Below are positions 37,824 through 47,043 of a stretch of DNA of 64,000 bases, piece after piece; position 1 is the first letter of the stretch; every line of letters begins with the position of its first letter. The translations under genes and the position numbers were made by a program. The stretch is from Phenylobacterium sp. (lineage in GTDB: Bacteria; Pseudomonadota; Alphaproteobacteria; Caulobacterales; Caulobacteraceae). Location of the stretch: contig NZ_JAHBYD010000002.1 in NCBI RefSeq assembly GCF_019636135.1, forward strand, positions 186,001 through 250,000. Direction: 5' to 3'. Below the pieces are notes generated by a model. It searched no databases. It was not told where the DNA came from and saw nothing but the letters and a program-made list of their open reading frames with translations.

Positions 37824-40274
37824 ATGTCGGAAGTCTACAAGATCGCGATCGTCGGATCCGGTCCCGCCGGGATGAGCGCGGCGGCGCATGCCGCGAAGAA
37901 GGGCCTGAGCCACGTCCTTCTGGAGAAGACCGACCACCTCTCGGACACGATCTACCGCTACCAGAAGGGCAAGCACGTGATGGCGACGCCGTCGGTGCTG
38001 GTCCTGCGCTCGGACTGCGAGTTCGACGCCGGCAAGCGCGAGAAGATCCTCGACCAGTGGAATCAGGACACGGCCGCGGCCGGTGTGAACGTGAAGTTCA
38101 ACGCCGAGGTGAAGGCGATCACCGGCGACAAGGGCGACTTCACGCTGGAGCTGAAGTCCGGCGGTTCGGTGAAGGCCGAGAACATCATCCTGGCGGTCGG
38201 CACCCAGGGGAACCCGAACCTGATGCGCTGCGAGGGCGGAAACCTGCCGCATGTGCAGTACAGCCTCGACGACCCGGGCGAATACACCGACGAGCACATC
38301 ACGGTGATCGGCGGCGGCGACGCCGGCATCGAGAACGCGATGGGCCTCATCGCCGACGCGGCCCAGAACAACACGCTCACCCTGCTGAACCGCGGCGCCG
38401 ACTTCCCGACGGCCAAGAAGCCGAACGTGGACGCGTTGCTGGGGGCGCGCGACGCGGGCCGCATGACGGTGATGACCGAAACGTCGGCCGCGCTGGTCGA
38501 GGTGGGCTGGCTCACCGTCGACACCCCGCAGGGCCAGACCCGCTACAGGTGCGACCGGATCATCGCGCGCATGGGCGCAGCTCCGCCGCGGGCGTTCGTC
38601 GAGTCGGCGGGCGTGCAGTTCGCCAGCCCCGACCGCAGCGCCTTCCCGACGCTCACGCCGACGTTCGAGAGCTCCAGCAAGCGCGGCATCTACGTGATCG
38701 GCGCCCTGGCCGGCTACCCGCTGATCAAGCACTGCATGAACCAGGGCTACGACGTGGTCGAGTTCATCGGCGGCAACACCTCGCTCGACCCCGCGGACGA
38801 ACCGCTGCTGCAGGCGAAGCTGAAGGGCCTGCCCGGCAGCCGCTCGGTCGCCCAGTGGCTGGAGTTCCTGCGCAGCCACGTCGAGATCCTGAACGGCCTC
38901 TCGCCCCTGCAGATGCGGGAGTTCCTGCTCGACAGCCAGGTGAAGGCCTACAAGGCGGGCGAGGCCATCTTCGAGCGCAACGAGCCGGGGTCGTCCCTGT
39001 TCGGCATCGCCGAAGGCTCGGTGAAGGTGGAGGTCGATCCCTCCAATCCCAACATCACGGTGCCGATCGGCGAGAGCTCGATCTTCGGCGAGGTGGGCCT
39101 GATCTCGGGGCGCAAGCGCGGGGCCACGATCCGCGCGGCCGAGCCCACGATCTGCGTGGAGATCCCGCGCATGGCCGCCTTGAAGCTGATGAGCCAGGTG
39201 CCGCAGGCGCGCGACACGGTCCAGCGGATCACCACCGAGCGGCAGGTGCTGCAGATCTTCAAGTCGGGGCTGACTCCCGGCGACATCTCCGAGGTGCTGA
39301 AGGGCGCCGAGGTGACCGAGGTGAAGCCCGGCGAGGCGATCATCAACGAAGGCGACATCTCGGACGACCTCTACATCATCCGCTCGGGCTCGATGATCGT
39401 GGAGAAGAACCTGGGCGGGAAGCCCGTGTTCATGTCGTACGTGCCGGCGGGGTCCTATTCCGGCGAAATGGCGATGATCGAGCGCTCGCCGCGCGTCGCC
39501 ACCGTGAAAGCCGCCATCCGCTCGCAGGTGGTGAAGCTGCCGGCCGAGCCGTTCCGGGCGCTGCTGGCCCGCAAGCCCGAACTCGCCAAGCGCATGACCG
39601 ACGAGATGCGTGCGCGCCGCGAGATCAACGAGTTCATCGAGAGCCAGAAGGAGGAGTTCGGCGGCGCCGTCGACATGTACTCCTCGGTCGCCAACTTCCT
39701 GATCAAGCAGGGGATCGGCGAGGCCACCGACGTGCTGCTGATCGACGAGAGCCTCTGCGTCGGCTGCGACAACTGCGAGAAGGCCTGCGCCGACAGCCAC
39801 GACGGCCTGTCGCGGCTCAACCGGGAGGCCGGCACCACCTTCGCCAACATCCACGTGCCCACCTCGTGCCGCCACTGCGAGCATCCGCACTGCATGAGCG
39901 ACTGCCCGCCGAACGCGATCCGGCGCGGCCCCGACGGCGAGGTGTTCATCAACGAGACCTGCATCGGCTGCGGCAACTGCCAGCGGGCGTGCCCCTACGG
40001 CGTGATCCAGATGGACAAGCCCCCGCCGAAGAAGCCGGCGCTCTGGGAATGGATGCTGTTCGGCAGGGGCCCCGGCCCCGGACAACCGTCGTACGAGTGG
40101 CGGAAGAAGGCGGCGAAGGCCGAGGGCGGCGAATCGCCGAAGCTCGCCATCAAGTGCGACATGTGCTCGGGCAAGGCGGGCGGTCCGGCGTGCGTGCGCG
40201 CGTGCCCGACCGGGGCGGCGATCCGGGTCTCGCCGGACGCCTTCCTCTCCGTCGCCCGCATCGAGAAGGCCTGA
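37824..40274 (+). CDS. Flavoprotein oxidoreductase / tandem cNMP-binding / 4x[4Fe-4S] ferredoxin fusion
   Basis: An unusual 816-residue cytoplasmic fusion. Residues 1-330 are a two-dinucleotide-fold FAD/NAD(P)H oxidoreductase (GSGPAGMSAAA at 11, VIGGGDAGIENA at 161, final FAD motif YVIGALAG near 290). It has no CxxC, so it is not a thioredoxin reductase and is closer to YpdA-like proteins. Two cyclic-nucleotide-binding domains follow: one at about 365-470 (FGEVGLISGRKRGAT) and one at about 485-590 (YSGEMAMIERSPRVATVKA). Residues 640-800 are a NrfC/DmsB-like ferredoxin with four cysteine quartets (645/648/651/655, 682/685/690/694, 713/716/719/723, 778/781/790/794). It probably passes electrons from NAD(P)H to the cytochrome b next door. 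Confidence 0.85.
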   Translation: MSEVYKIAIVGSGPAGMSAAAHAAKKGLSHVLLEKTDHLSDTIYRYQKGKHVMATPSVLVLRSDCEFDAGKREKILDQWNQDTAAAGVNVKFNAEVKAITGDKGDFTLELKSGGSVKAENIILAVGTQGNPNLMRCEGGNLPHVQYSLDDPGEYTDEHITVIGGGDAGIENAMGLIADAAQNNTLTLLNRGADFPTAKKPNVDALLGARDAGRMTVMTETSAALVEVGWLTVDTPQGQTRYRCDRIIARMGAAPPRAFVESAGVQFASPDRSAFPTLTPTFESSSKRGIYVIGALAGYPLIKHCMNQGYDVVEFIGGNTSLDPADEPLLQAKLKGLPGSRSVAQWLEFLRSHVEILNGLSPLQMREFLLDSQVKAYKAGEAIFERNEPGSSLFGIAEGSVKVEVDPSNPNITVPIGESSIFGEVGLISGRKRGATIRAAEPTICVEIPRMAALKLMSQVPQARDTVQRITTERQVLQIFKSGLTPGDISEVLKGAEVTEVKPGEAIINEGDISDDLYIIRSGSMIVEKNLGGKPVFMSYVPAGSYSGEMAMIERSPRVATVKAAIRSQVVKLPAEPFRALLARKPELAKRMTDEMRARREINEFIESQKEEFGGAVDMYSSVANFLIKQGIGEATDVLLIDESLCVGCDNCEKACADSHDGLSRLNREAGTTFANIHVPTSCRHCEHPHCMSDCPPNAIRRGPDGEVFINETCIGCGNCQRACPYGVIQMDKPPPKKPALWEWMLFGRGPGPGQPSYEWRKKAAKAEGGESPKLAIKCDMCSGKAGGPACVRACPTGAAIRVSPDAFLSVARIEKA

Positions 40275-40275
40275 C

Positions 40276-41157
40276 GTGACGCAGGTCGGGGGGCAACATA
40301 CGGAGCGCGTGAGGCAGCGGACCCACGAGGGGTTCCTGCGGCACAAGGGCTTCCTCTGGGCGCAGGTGGCCACGGGCCTGTGCGTCCTCGTCATCGCGCT
40401 CTACTGGTGGGTGGCGCTGCAGATCAAGGAGCCGCCCAGCGGCGGGAGCTGGCTGGGCTACCTGCTGGGCGTGATGGGCGCGGGCCTGATCGTCTGGCTG
40501 GCCTGCCTGGGGGTGCGCAAGCGGGTGATCACCGCGGGCCACTATTCGCTGAAGGCCTGGGTCTCGGCGCACGTCTACCTCGGCCTGTCGCTGATCGTGA
40601 TCGCGACGCTGCACACCGGCTTCCAGTTCGGGTGGAACATCCACACCCTCGCCTACGGGCTGATGATGCTGGTGATCGCCTCGGGCGCGTTCGGCATCTG
40701 GGCCTATGCGACCCTGCCCGAACGCCTGCACGGCAACCGCGGCGAGACCACGCGCAAGCAGATGCTCGACTCCATCGAAAGCCAGGACCGGCAGTTGCAC
40801 GACCTGGCCCAGCCGCTGGACCGCGCCGGCGCGGGCGTCGTCAGGCTCTCGATCGAGGAGACCGAGCTCGGCGGCGGCTTCTGGAAGCGGCTGACCGGCA
40901 GTTACGACGATTGCGCCAACAAGCGGGCGCTGCAACGGCTGCGCAACCTTCCCGCGCCCGGCAGCGCGAAGCAGGCCGAGGCGCTGACCAGGATCGAGCA
41001 GGTGATGCAGCAGAAGGCCGAGACCCTGACGCTCGCGCGCCGGCAGATGCAGATCACCGCGGTGCTGGAAGGCTGGCTGTTCGTCCACATCCCGGCGACC
41101 TTCGCCCTCCTGGCGGCGCTGACGGCGCATATCGTCAGCGTCTTCACGTACTGGTGA
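40276..41157 (+). CDS. Five-helix di-heme cytochrome b-like membrane protein
   Basis: A 293-residue membrane protein with helices at about 27-47, 59-80, 95-117, 124-145 and 264-289. Two histidine pairs, each spaced 14 residues within a helix (His99/His113 and His271/His285), are the classic bis-His pattern for two stacked b hemes. A roughly 110-residue cytoplasmic segment with a charged helix (residues 150-260) interrupts helices 4 and 5. GTG start one base after the flavoprotein stop; the next gene begins 4 bp downstream. It is probably the quinone or membrane electron relay of the module. Confidence 0.78.
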   Translation: MTQVGGQHTERVRQRTHEGFLRHKGFLWAQVATGLCVLVIALYWWVALQIKEPPSGGSWLGYLLGVMGAGLIVWLACLGVRKRVITAGHYSLKAWVSAHVYLGLSLIVIATLHTGFQFGWNIHTLAYGLMMLVIASGAFGIWAYATLPERLHGNRGETTRKQMLDSIESQDRQLHDLAQPLDRAGAGVVRLSIEETELGGGFWKRLTGSYDDCANKRALQRLRNLPAPGSAKQAEALTRIEQVMQQKAETLTLARRQMQITAVLEGWLFVHIPATFALLAALTAHIVSVFTYW

Positions 41158-41161
41158 GCGC

Positions 41162-43030
41162 GTGGCCCAAGACTTCCACCTCAAGCTGATCACCCAGCGC
41201 GCCGGCGGCGGCGACCCGATCGTCCGCGAGCGCGTGGTCGCCGGCCCCGAGGCCGCGATCGGCCGCGCGGCCGAGAGCGACATCGTCCTCGCCGACCTGT
41301 CCGTCGATCCGCGGCACGCGAAGATGCGCTTCTCCGGCCCCGGCCGGGTGACGATCGAGTCGGTCAGCGGCCTGCCGTTCAAGGTGGGCGGCAAGAGCGT
41401 CCAGCGCGCCGACCTGGACGCCGCCAGCCGGCCGGTCGTCGAGATCGGCGGCTACAGCCTGATGCTGGAGCCCGAGGGCGAGGACGGTGGCGTCACGGTC
41501 ACGGTGACGCGCGAAGAGGACGAGCATCACCTGACGCCGTCGGTCTTCTCGCTGCAGTCGAAGGTGTTCGGCCGGCGCAAGATGGCCTGGACGTTCGGCT
41601 CGGCCATCTTCGTCATCTGCCTGCTCATCCCGCTGTTCGCGGCGGTGTGGTTCAGCCAGAACGCGATGATCCATCCCGACCAGCAGTGGTCGAGCGGCCC
41701 GCTCTCGAAGGCGCACGCCTTCCTGGAAACCGACTGCAAGAGCTGCCACGCCAACGCGTTCGTCGCGGTGCGCGACAGCGCCTGCAAGAGCTGCCACCTC
41801 GCCGGCCATGAGGAAGGCCCGCTGTCGCTGGCCCGCGCGCGCGACAAGGGCAGCCCCTTCGAGCCGCGGCTCATGGTGGACCACGCGCCGAAGGCGCGGC
41901 TGAGCAAGGGCACGCCCCTGCCCGACGCCCTGCCGGCCAGGATCAGCACCGTGTTCCAGCGCGCCATCGGCCATCCGACCGACCGCTGCGCGAGCTGCCA
42001 CATCGAGCACACCAAGCCGACCGGCAAGGCGATGGACGCCAATGCGCCGCTCAGCGACAAGCCGACCATGGTGGTCGTGAACGACTGCCAGAGCTGCCAC
42101 ACCTCGCTGAAGGCGCGCCTGGACGACACCGAGCTGGCCGACACGCCGGACTGGGGCCGCCATCCGACCTTCAGGCCGCTGATCATGACCGCGGCCGGGC
42201 CGACGCCGCAGTTCCAGCGCGTGGCGCTGAGCGCCGGGCCGCAGGAGCGCAACGGGCTGACCTTCCCGCACCGCCTGCACCTCGACCGGACCGGCGGCGT
42301 CGCCCGCCAGGCGATCGAACTGGGCGCCCGCGCGGGCTACGGCAAGCCGCTGGAGTGCGAGTCCTGCCACAAGGCCAAGGGAACCGGCTTCGAGCCGATC
42401 GAGATGGAGAAGGCCTGCGGCACGTGCCACAGCCTCGCCTACGCCCGGAACCCCGACGGCTCGTTGAAGCTGCTGCCGCACGGCGAACTGCAGAAGGTGG
42501 TCGACACGCTGAGCGGCCGCGCCCTCTCCGCGCCCGGCGGCTCGAACCGCATGCGGCCGGGCACGATCCGGCCGACGATGTTCGCCGCGTCCGGCGCCAG
42601 CGCCTACCGCGCGACCTTCTCGCCGGGCGGGACCTGCTACGACTGCCACACCATCACCTGGGCCGGCGACGTGGTGAGGATGGCGCCGGTGAAGCTCACC
42701 CAGCGCTACATGCCGCGCGGCGCCTTCGACCACTCGATCGCCGAGCACGGCGCGATCGGCAAGCCGGGCAAGGCCGGCGCCTTCAAGTGCGCCGACTGCC
42801 ACAAGGCCGAGACCTCCGACCGGGCGTCCGACGTGCTGATCCCGGACCTGGCCAAGTGCGCCACCTGCCACGGCCAGCCGACGACGAAGATCGCCGCGGC
42901 CGACGATGCCGACTGCACCACCTGCCACGCCTTCCACAAGCCCGGCGAAGCCACGCCCAGGCCCGGCCACCCGCCGCTGCAGACGCTGCGGTGGACGCAA
43001 GGCTCAGCCAACGCAAACATCGGCAGTTAG
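41162..43030 (+). CDS. FHA domain / transmembrane / decaheme cytochrome c fusion
   Basis: A 622-residue membrane protein. The N-terminal 115 residues are a forkhead-associated phosphopeptide-binding domain (AIGRAAESDIVLADLSVDPRHA with the Arg and Ser/His core). One membrane helix (141-163) leads to a periplasmic part with ten CxxCH heme sites: CKSCH twice, CASCH, CQSCH, CESCH, CGTCH, CYDCH, CADCH, CATCH and CTTCH. The FHA domain should face the cytoplasm and the hemes the periplasm. GTG start. It should accept electrons from the adjacent cytochrome b, with phospho-Thr recognition as a control or docking point. The terminal acceptor is unknown. Confidence 0.85.
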   Translation: MAQDFHLKLITQRAGGGDPIVRERVVAGPEAAIGRAAESDIVLADLSVDPRHAKMRFSGPGRVTIESVSGLPFKVGGKSVQRADLDAASRPVVEIGGYSLMLEPEGEDGGVTVTVTREEDEHHLTPSVFSLQSKVFGRRKMAWTFGSAIFVICLLIPLFAAVWFSQNAMIHPDQQWSSGPLSKAHAFLETDCKSCHANAFVAVRDSACKSCHLAGHEEGPLSLARARDKGSPFEPRLMVDHAPKARLSKGTPLPDALPARISTVFQRAIGHPTDRCASCHIEHTKPTGKAMDANAPLSDKPTMVVVNDCQSCHTSLKARLDDTELADTPDWGRHPTFRPLIMTAAGPTPQFQRVALSAGPQERNGLTFPHRLHLDRTGGVARQAIELGARAGYGKPLECESCHKAKGTGFEPIEMEKACGTCHSLAYARNPDGSLKLLPHGELQKVVDTLSGRALSAPGGSNRMRPGTIRPTMFAASGASAYRATFSPGGTCYDCHTITWAGDVVRMAPVKLTQRYMPRGAFDHSIAEHGAIGKPGKAGAFKCADCHKAETSDRASDVLIPDLAKCATCHGQPTTKIAAADDADCTTCHAFHKPGEATPRPGHPPLQTLRWTQGSANANIGS

Positions 43031-43066
43031 CGTGAGGTTCTACCGACGACCTGTGGAACCCGCGCG

Positions 43067-43453
43067 TCAGACGGCGCGCGACGGCTGGCCGTACTGAAGG
43101 ATGAGATGGTCGGCCGTCAGGAAGATCATGCCTTCCGCGACCGCCTGGGCAAGCATCAGCCGATCGAAAGGGTCGCGATGGAGGTAGGGCAGAAGCTGTA
43201 CGCCCATCGCCTGCGCGCTCGTCACCGCAAGTTCCTGATAGCCGCTGTCCAAGGCCTCCCGATGGAGCACGTGGGGATCGACATTGAAGTCGGGTCGCCC
43301 CAGGGTCCGCTTGATCGTCAGTTCCCAGATCGCCACCGCGCTGAAGGCCGGTTCGTTCAACGGATCGTCGATGAGATTCCGCGTTGCCGGCGACAGGCGA
43401 TGTGGCTGGACGAACGCCCAGACCAGCACATGCGTATCGAGGAGAAGCTTCAT
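43067..43453 (-). CDS. PIN-domain ribonuclease toxin, VapC-like
   Basis: A 128-residue PIN protein with the acidic catalytic set in LLLDTHVLVWAF (Asp6), AIWELTIK (Glu44), HRDPFDRLMLAQA and FLTADHLI. VapC toxins cleave tRNA or rRNA. It follows a Phd/YefM-type antitoxin and its ATG overlaps the antitoxin stop, the usual toxin-antitoxin layout. It is convergent with the decaheme gene, 36 bp apart. Confidence 0.88.
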   Translation of the reverse strand: MKLLLDTHVLVWAFVQPHRLSPATRNLIDDPLNEPAFSAVAIWELTIKRTLGRPDFNVDPHVLHREALDSGYQELAVTSAQAMGVQLLPYLHRDPFDRLMLAQAVAEGMIFLTADHLILQYGQPSRAV

Positions 43454-43695
43454 TCCTCGCCGTAGAACATGCGCTCGATCTCTTCTCGACCTATCGAGTC
43501 GAAATCGTCGGGGATCTTGTACATCCCCTCCAGTCCGCCGAGCCGCTTCACGGGCTTCTCCTGCGGCTCTTTGATCGGCACGACCTTGACCATCGGCTTG
43601 CCGGCCTTGGCGATGACGAACGGCTCGCCCTTCGCCGCGGCGTCGATCAGGCGCGACAGGTGGGTCTTGGCTTCGTGGACGTTGACGGTCTTCAT
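43450..43695 (-). CDS. Phd/YefM-family antitoxin
   Basis: An 81-residue antitoxin. MKTVNVHEAKTHLSRLIDAAAKGEPFVIAKAGKPMVKVVPI is a textbook Phd/YefM DNA-binding N-terminus; the acidic C-terminus (PDDFDSIGREEIERMFYGEE) should wrap the toxin. I used the ATG at 43695; an in-frame TTG lies at 43707. A small palindrome upstream may be its operator. Confidence 0.88.
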   Translation of the reverse strand: MKTVNVHEAKTHLSRLIDAAAKGEPFVIAKAGKPMVKVVPIKEPQEKPVKRLGGLEGMYKIPDDFDSIGREEIERMFYGEE

Positions 43696-43710
43696 GCGGC
43701 GAACCAAGTG

Positions 43711-43728
43711 GACTAAGTCCGGTTAGTC
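43711..43728. promoter_or_regulatory. Possible operator of the toxin-antitoxin operon
   Basis: GACTAA-GTCCGG-TTAGTC is a perfect 6-bp inverted repeat about 16 bp before the antitoxin start, where Phd-type antitoxins bind to repress their own operon. Function is inferred from position. Confidence 0.4.
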
Positions 43729-43757
43729 TAGTTCATCGGAGCCCGGAGCGCAACGAA

Positions 43758-43787
43758 AGCGCCGCCCCGGTCTCCCGAGGCGGCGCT
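43758..43787 (-). terminator. Terminator hairpin of gdhA
   Basis: Stem AGCGCCGCCCCGG with CCGAGGCGGCGCT (13 bp, one mismatch), loop TCTC, extended by AACGAA/TTCGTT flanks. On the minus strand it is followed by TTTCGTT, and it lies about 27 bp after the gdhA stop. Confidence 0.7.
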
Positions 43788-43813
43788 GTTCGTTTCGGCG
43801 ATGAGGCCTGAGC

Positions 43814-45172
<1,359 letters not shown>

Positions 45173-45355
45173 TTCAACCCCCTGTGCGCGGGGCGCCCTG
45201 CCCCACCCGCTCGTGTGCGGCCGGAACCTTAGCCGCGAATTTCGTACGGGCTAGGTCTATTCGCGGACGCAGCGCTTCGGCGCCTCCGCTTTCAGGCTTC
45301 ACAAGCCGCTGGAATTTGCGACAACTCCTTACCGTTGGGACGGTGGGGGTTCGTG

Positions 45356-47005
45356 ATGGCTACGAAGGCGTCTGATCTTTTCGTTCAATGCCTGGAAGAA
45401 GAGGGCTGCGAATACGTCTTCGGTGTGCCGGGCGAAGAGAACCTCGACTTCCTGGACAGCCTTTCCCGCTCGAAGAAGATCAAGCTGATCCTCACCCGCC
45501 ACGAGCAGGGCGCGGGCTTCATGGCCGCGACCTACGGGCGCCATACCGGCAAGGCGGGGGTCTGCGTCGCCACCCTGGGCCCGGGCGCGACCAACTTCGT
45601 CACCGCGGCGGCCTACGCCACGCTGGGCGGCATGCCGATGATGATGCTGACCGGCCAGAAGCCGATCAAGAAGTCGAAGCAGGGCCGCTTCCAGATCCTC
45701 GACGTGGTCGACATGATGAAGCCGATCACCAAGTACACGCACCAGCTTGCGTCGGCCGACAACATCCCGTCGCGCATCCGCGAGGCCTTCCGCCTGGGCC
45801 AGGAGGAAAAGCCGGGCGCGGTGCATATCGAGTTCCCGGAGGACGTGGCCGACGAGCACACCGACTCCACGCCCCTGCCCAGGAGCAACGCGCGCCGTCC
45901 GGTCGCCGACGAGAAGTCGATCCGCGCCGCGGTGAAGCGCATCGAGCAGGCCAGGTCGCCCATCCTGGTCATCGGCGCCGGCGCGAACCGCACCATGACC
46001 AGCCGGATGCTGACCCAGTTCATCGAGAAGACGGGCATCCCGTTCGTCTCGACCCAGCTCGGCAAGGGCGTCGTGGACGAGCTGAACCCGAAGTTCATGG
46101 GCTGCGCGGCCCTGTCGGCCGGCGACTTCGTGCACCGGGCGATCGACGCCGCCGACCTGATCGTGAACATCGGCCACGACGTGATCGAGAAGCCGCCCTT
46201 CTTCATGCAGCGCGGCGGCACCGAGGTGATCCACATCAACTTCCGCTCGGCGGAGGTCGATCCGGTCTACTTCCCGCAGTACGAGGTGATCGGCGACATC
46301 GGCAACGCCATCTGGCAGATCAAGGAAGACATCCTGCCCCAGGGCTCCTGGGACTTCACCGCCATGCACAGGGCCCGCGCGGCCGAGGTGGAGCACGCGG
46401 CGAAGTACGACAACGACCAGCGCTTCCCGATCTACCCGCAGTACCTCGTCAAGCAGATCCGCGAGGCGATGCCGGACGACGGGATCATCTGCCTCGACAA
46501 CGGCGTCTACAAGATCTGGTTCGCGCGCAACTATCCGGCGCGGCGGCCCAACACCGTGCTGCTGGACAATGCGCTCGCCACCATGGGCGCGGGCCTGCCG
46601 TCGGCGATGGCCAGCTCGATGGTCTATCCGGACCGCAAGGTCATGGCGATCTGCGGCGACGGCGGCTTCATGATGAACAGCCAGGAACTGGAGACCGCGG
46701 TCCGCCTGAAGCTGAACATCACGGTGCTGATCCTGAACGACAACAGCTACGGCATGATCCGCTGGAAGCAGGCGAACATGGGCTTCAAGGACTGGGGCCT
46801 GACGTACGGCAACCCCGACTTCGTGAAGTACGCCGAAAGCTATGGCGCCAAGGGCTTCCGGATCGACTCGGCCGCCTCGCTGCCGAAGGTGCTGCGCGGG
46901 TGCCTGGACACGCCCGGGGTCAACCTGATCGACTGCCCGGTCGACTACTCCGACAACGACCCGATCCTGAACAAGCAGATCAAGGAACTGAGCGCGGCCC
47001 TCTGA
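45356..47005 (+). CDS. Thiamine-diphosphate enzyme, acetolactate synthase large-subunit-like
   Basis: A 549-residue ThDP enzyme. The N-terminal domain carries GVPGEENLDFLD and the activating Glu in LTRHEQGAGFMA. The ThDP/Mg motif is GDGGFMMNSQELETAVRLKLNITVLILNDNSYGM. It resembles acetolactate synthase, but no regulatory small subunit (ilvN) follows. Instead it is followed 38 bp later by an aldehyde dehydrogenase, which suggests a catabolic carboligation or decarboxylation rather than branched-chain amino-acid synthesis. ATG at 45356 with a GGGGG stretch upstream. Substrate not assignable from sequence. Confidence 0.82.
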   Translation: MATKASDLFVQCLEEEGCEYVFGVPGEENLDFLDSLSRSKKIKLILTRHEQGAGFMAATYGRHTGKAGVCVATLGPGATNFVTAAAYATLGGMPMMMLTGQKPIKKSKQGRFQILDVVDMMKPITKYTHQLASADNIPSRIREAFRLGQEEKPGAVHIEFPEDVADEHTDSTPLPRSNARRPVADEKSIRAAVKRIEQARSPILVIGAGANRTMTSRMLTQFIEKTGIPFVSTQLGKGVVDELNPKFMGCAALSAGDFVHRAIDAADLIVNIGHDVIEKPPFFMQRGGTEVIHINFRSAEVDPVYFPQYEVIGDIGNAIWQIKEDILPQGSWDFTAMHRARAAEVEHAAKYDNDQRFPIYPQYLVKQIREAMPDDGIICLDNGVYKIWFARNYPARRPNTVLLDNALATMGAGLPSAMASSMVYPDRKVMAICGDGGFMMNSQELETAVRLKLNITVLILNDNSYGMIRWKQANMGFKDWGLTYGNPDFVKYAESYGAKGFRIDSAASLPKVLRGCLDTPGVNLIDCPVDYSDNDPILNKQIKELSAAL

Positions 47006-47043
47006 AGCGCCCCCAAAGGACTTGCACGGGACGGACACGGACA

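Noticed and set aside
41144..43000. Open frame of 618 codons on the minus strand opposite the FHA-decaheme gene
   Set aside because: Antisense artefact; the plus strand encodes ten CxxCH sites and a clear FHA domain.
43067..43728. VapBC-like pair as a sign of a mobile island
   Set aside because: No integrase, tRNA end, direct repeats or GC shift was seen nearby; the pair sits between core-like genes.
45280..45330. A Pho box upstream of the acetolactate-synthase-like gene
   Set aside because: A single TTGTCGC occurs at 45324 on the minus strand, but the unit 11 bp away (TCCAGCG) does not match.
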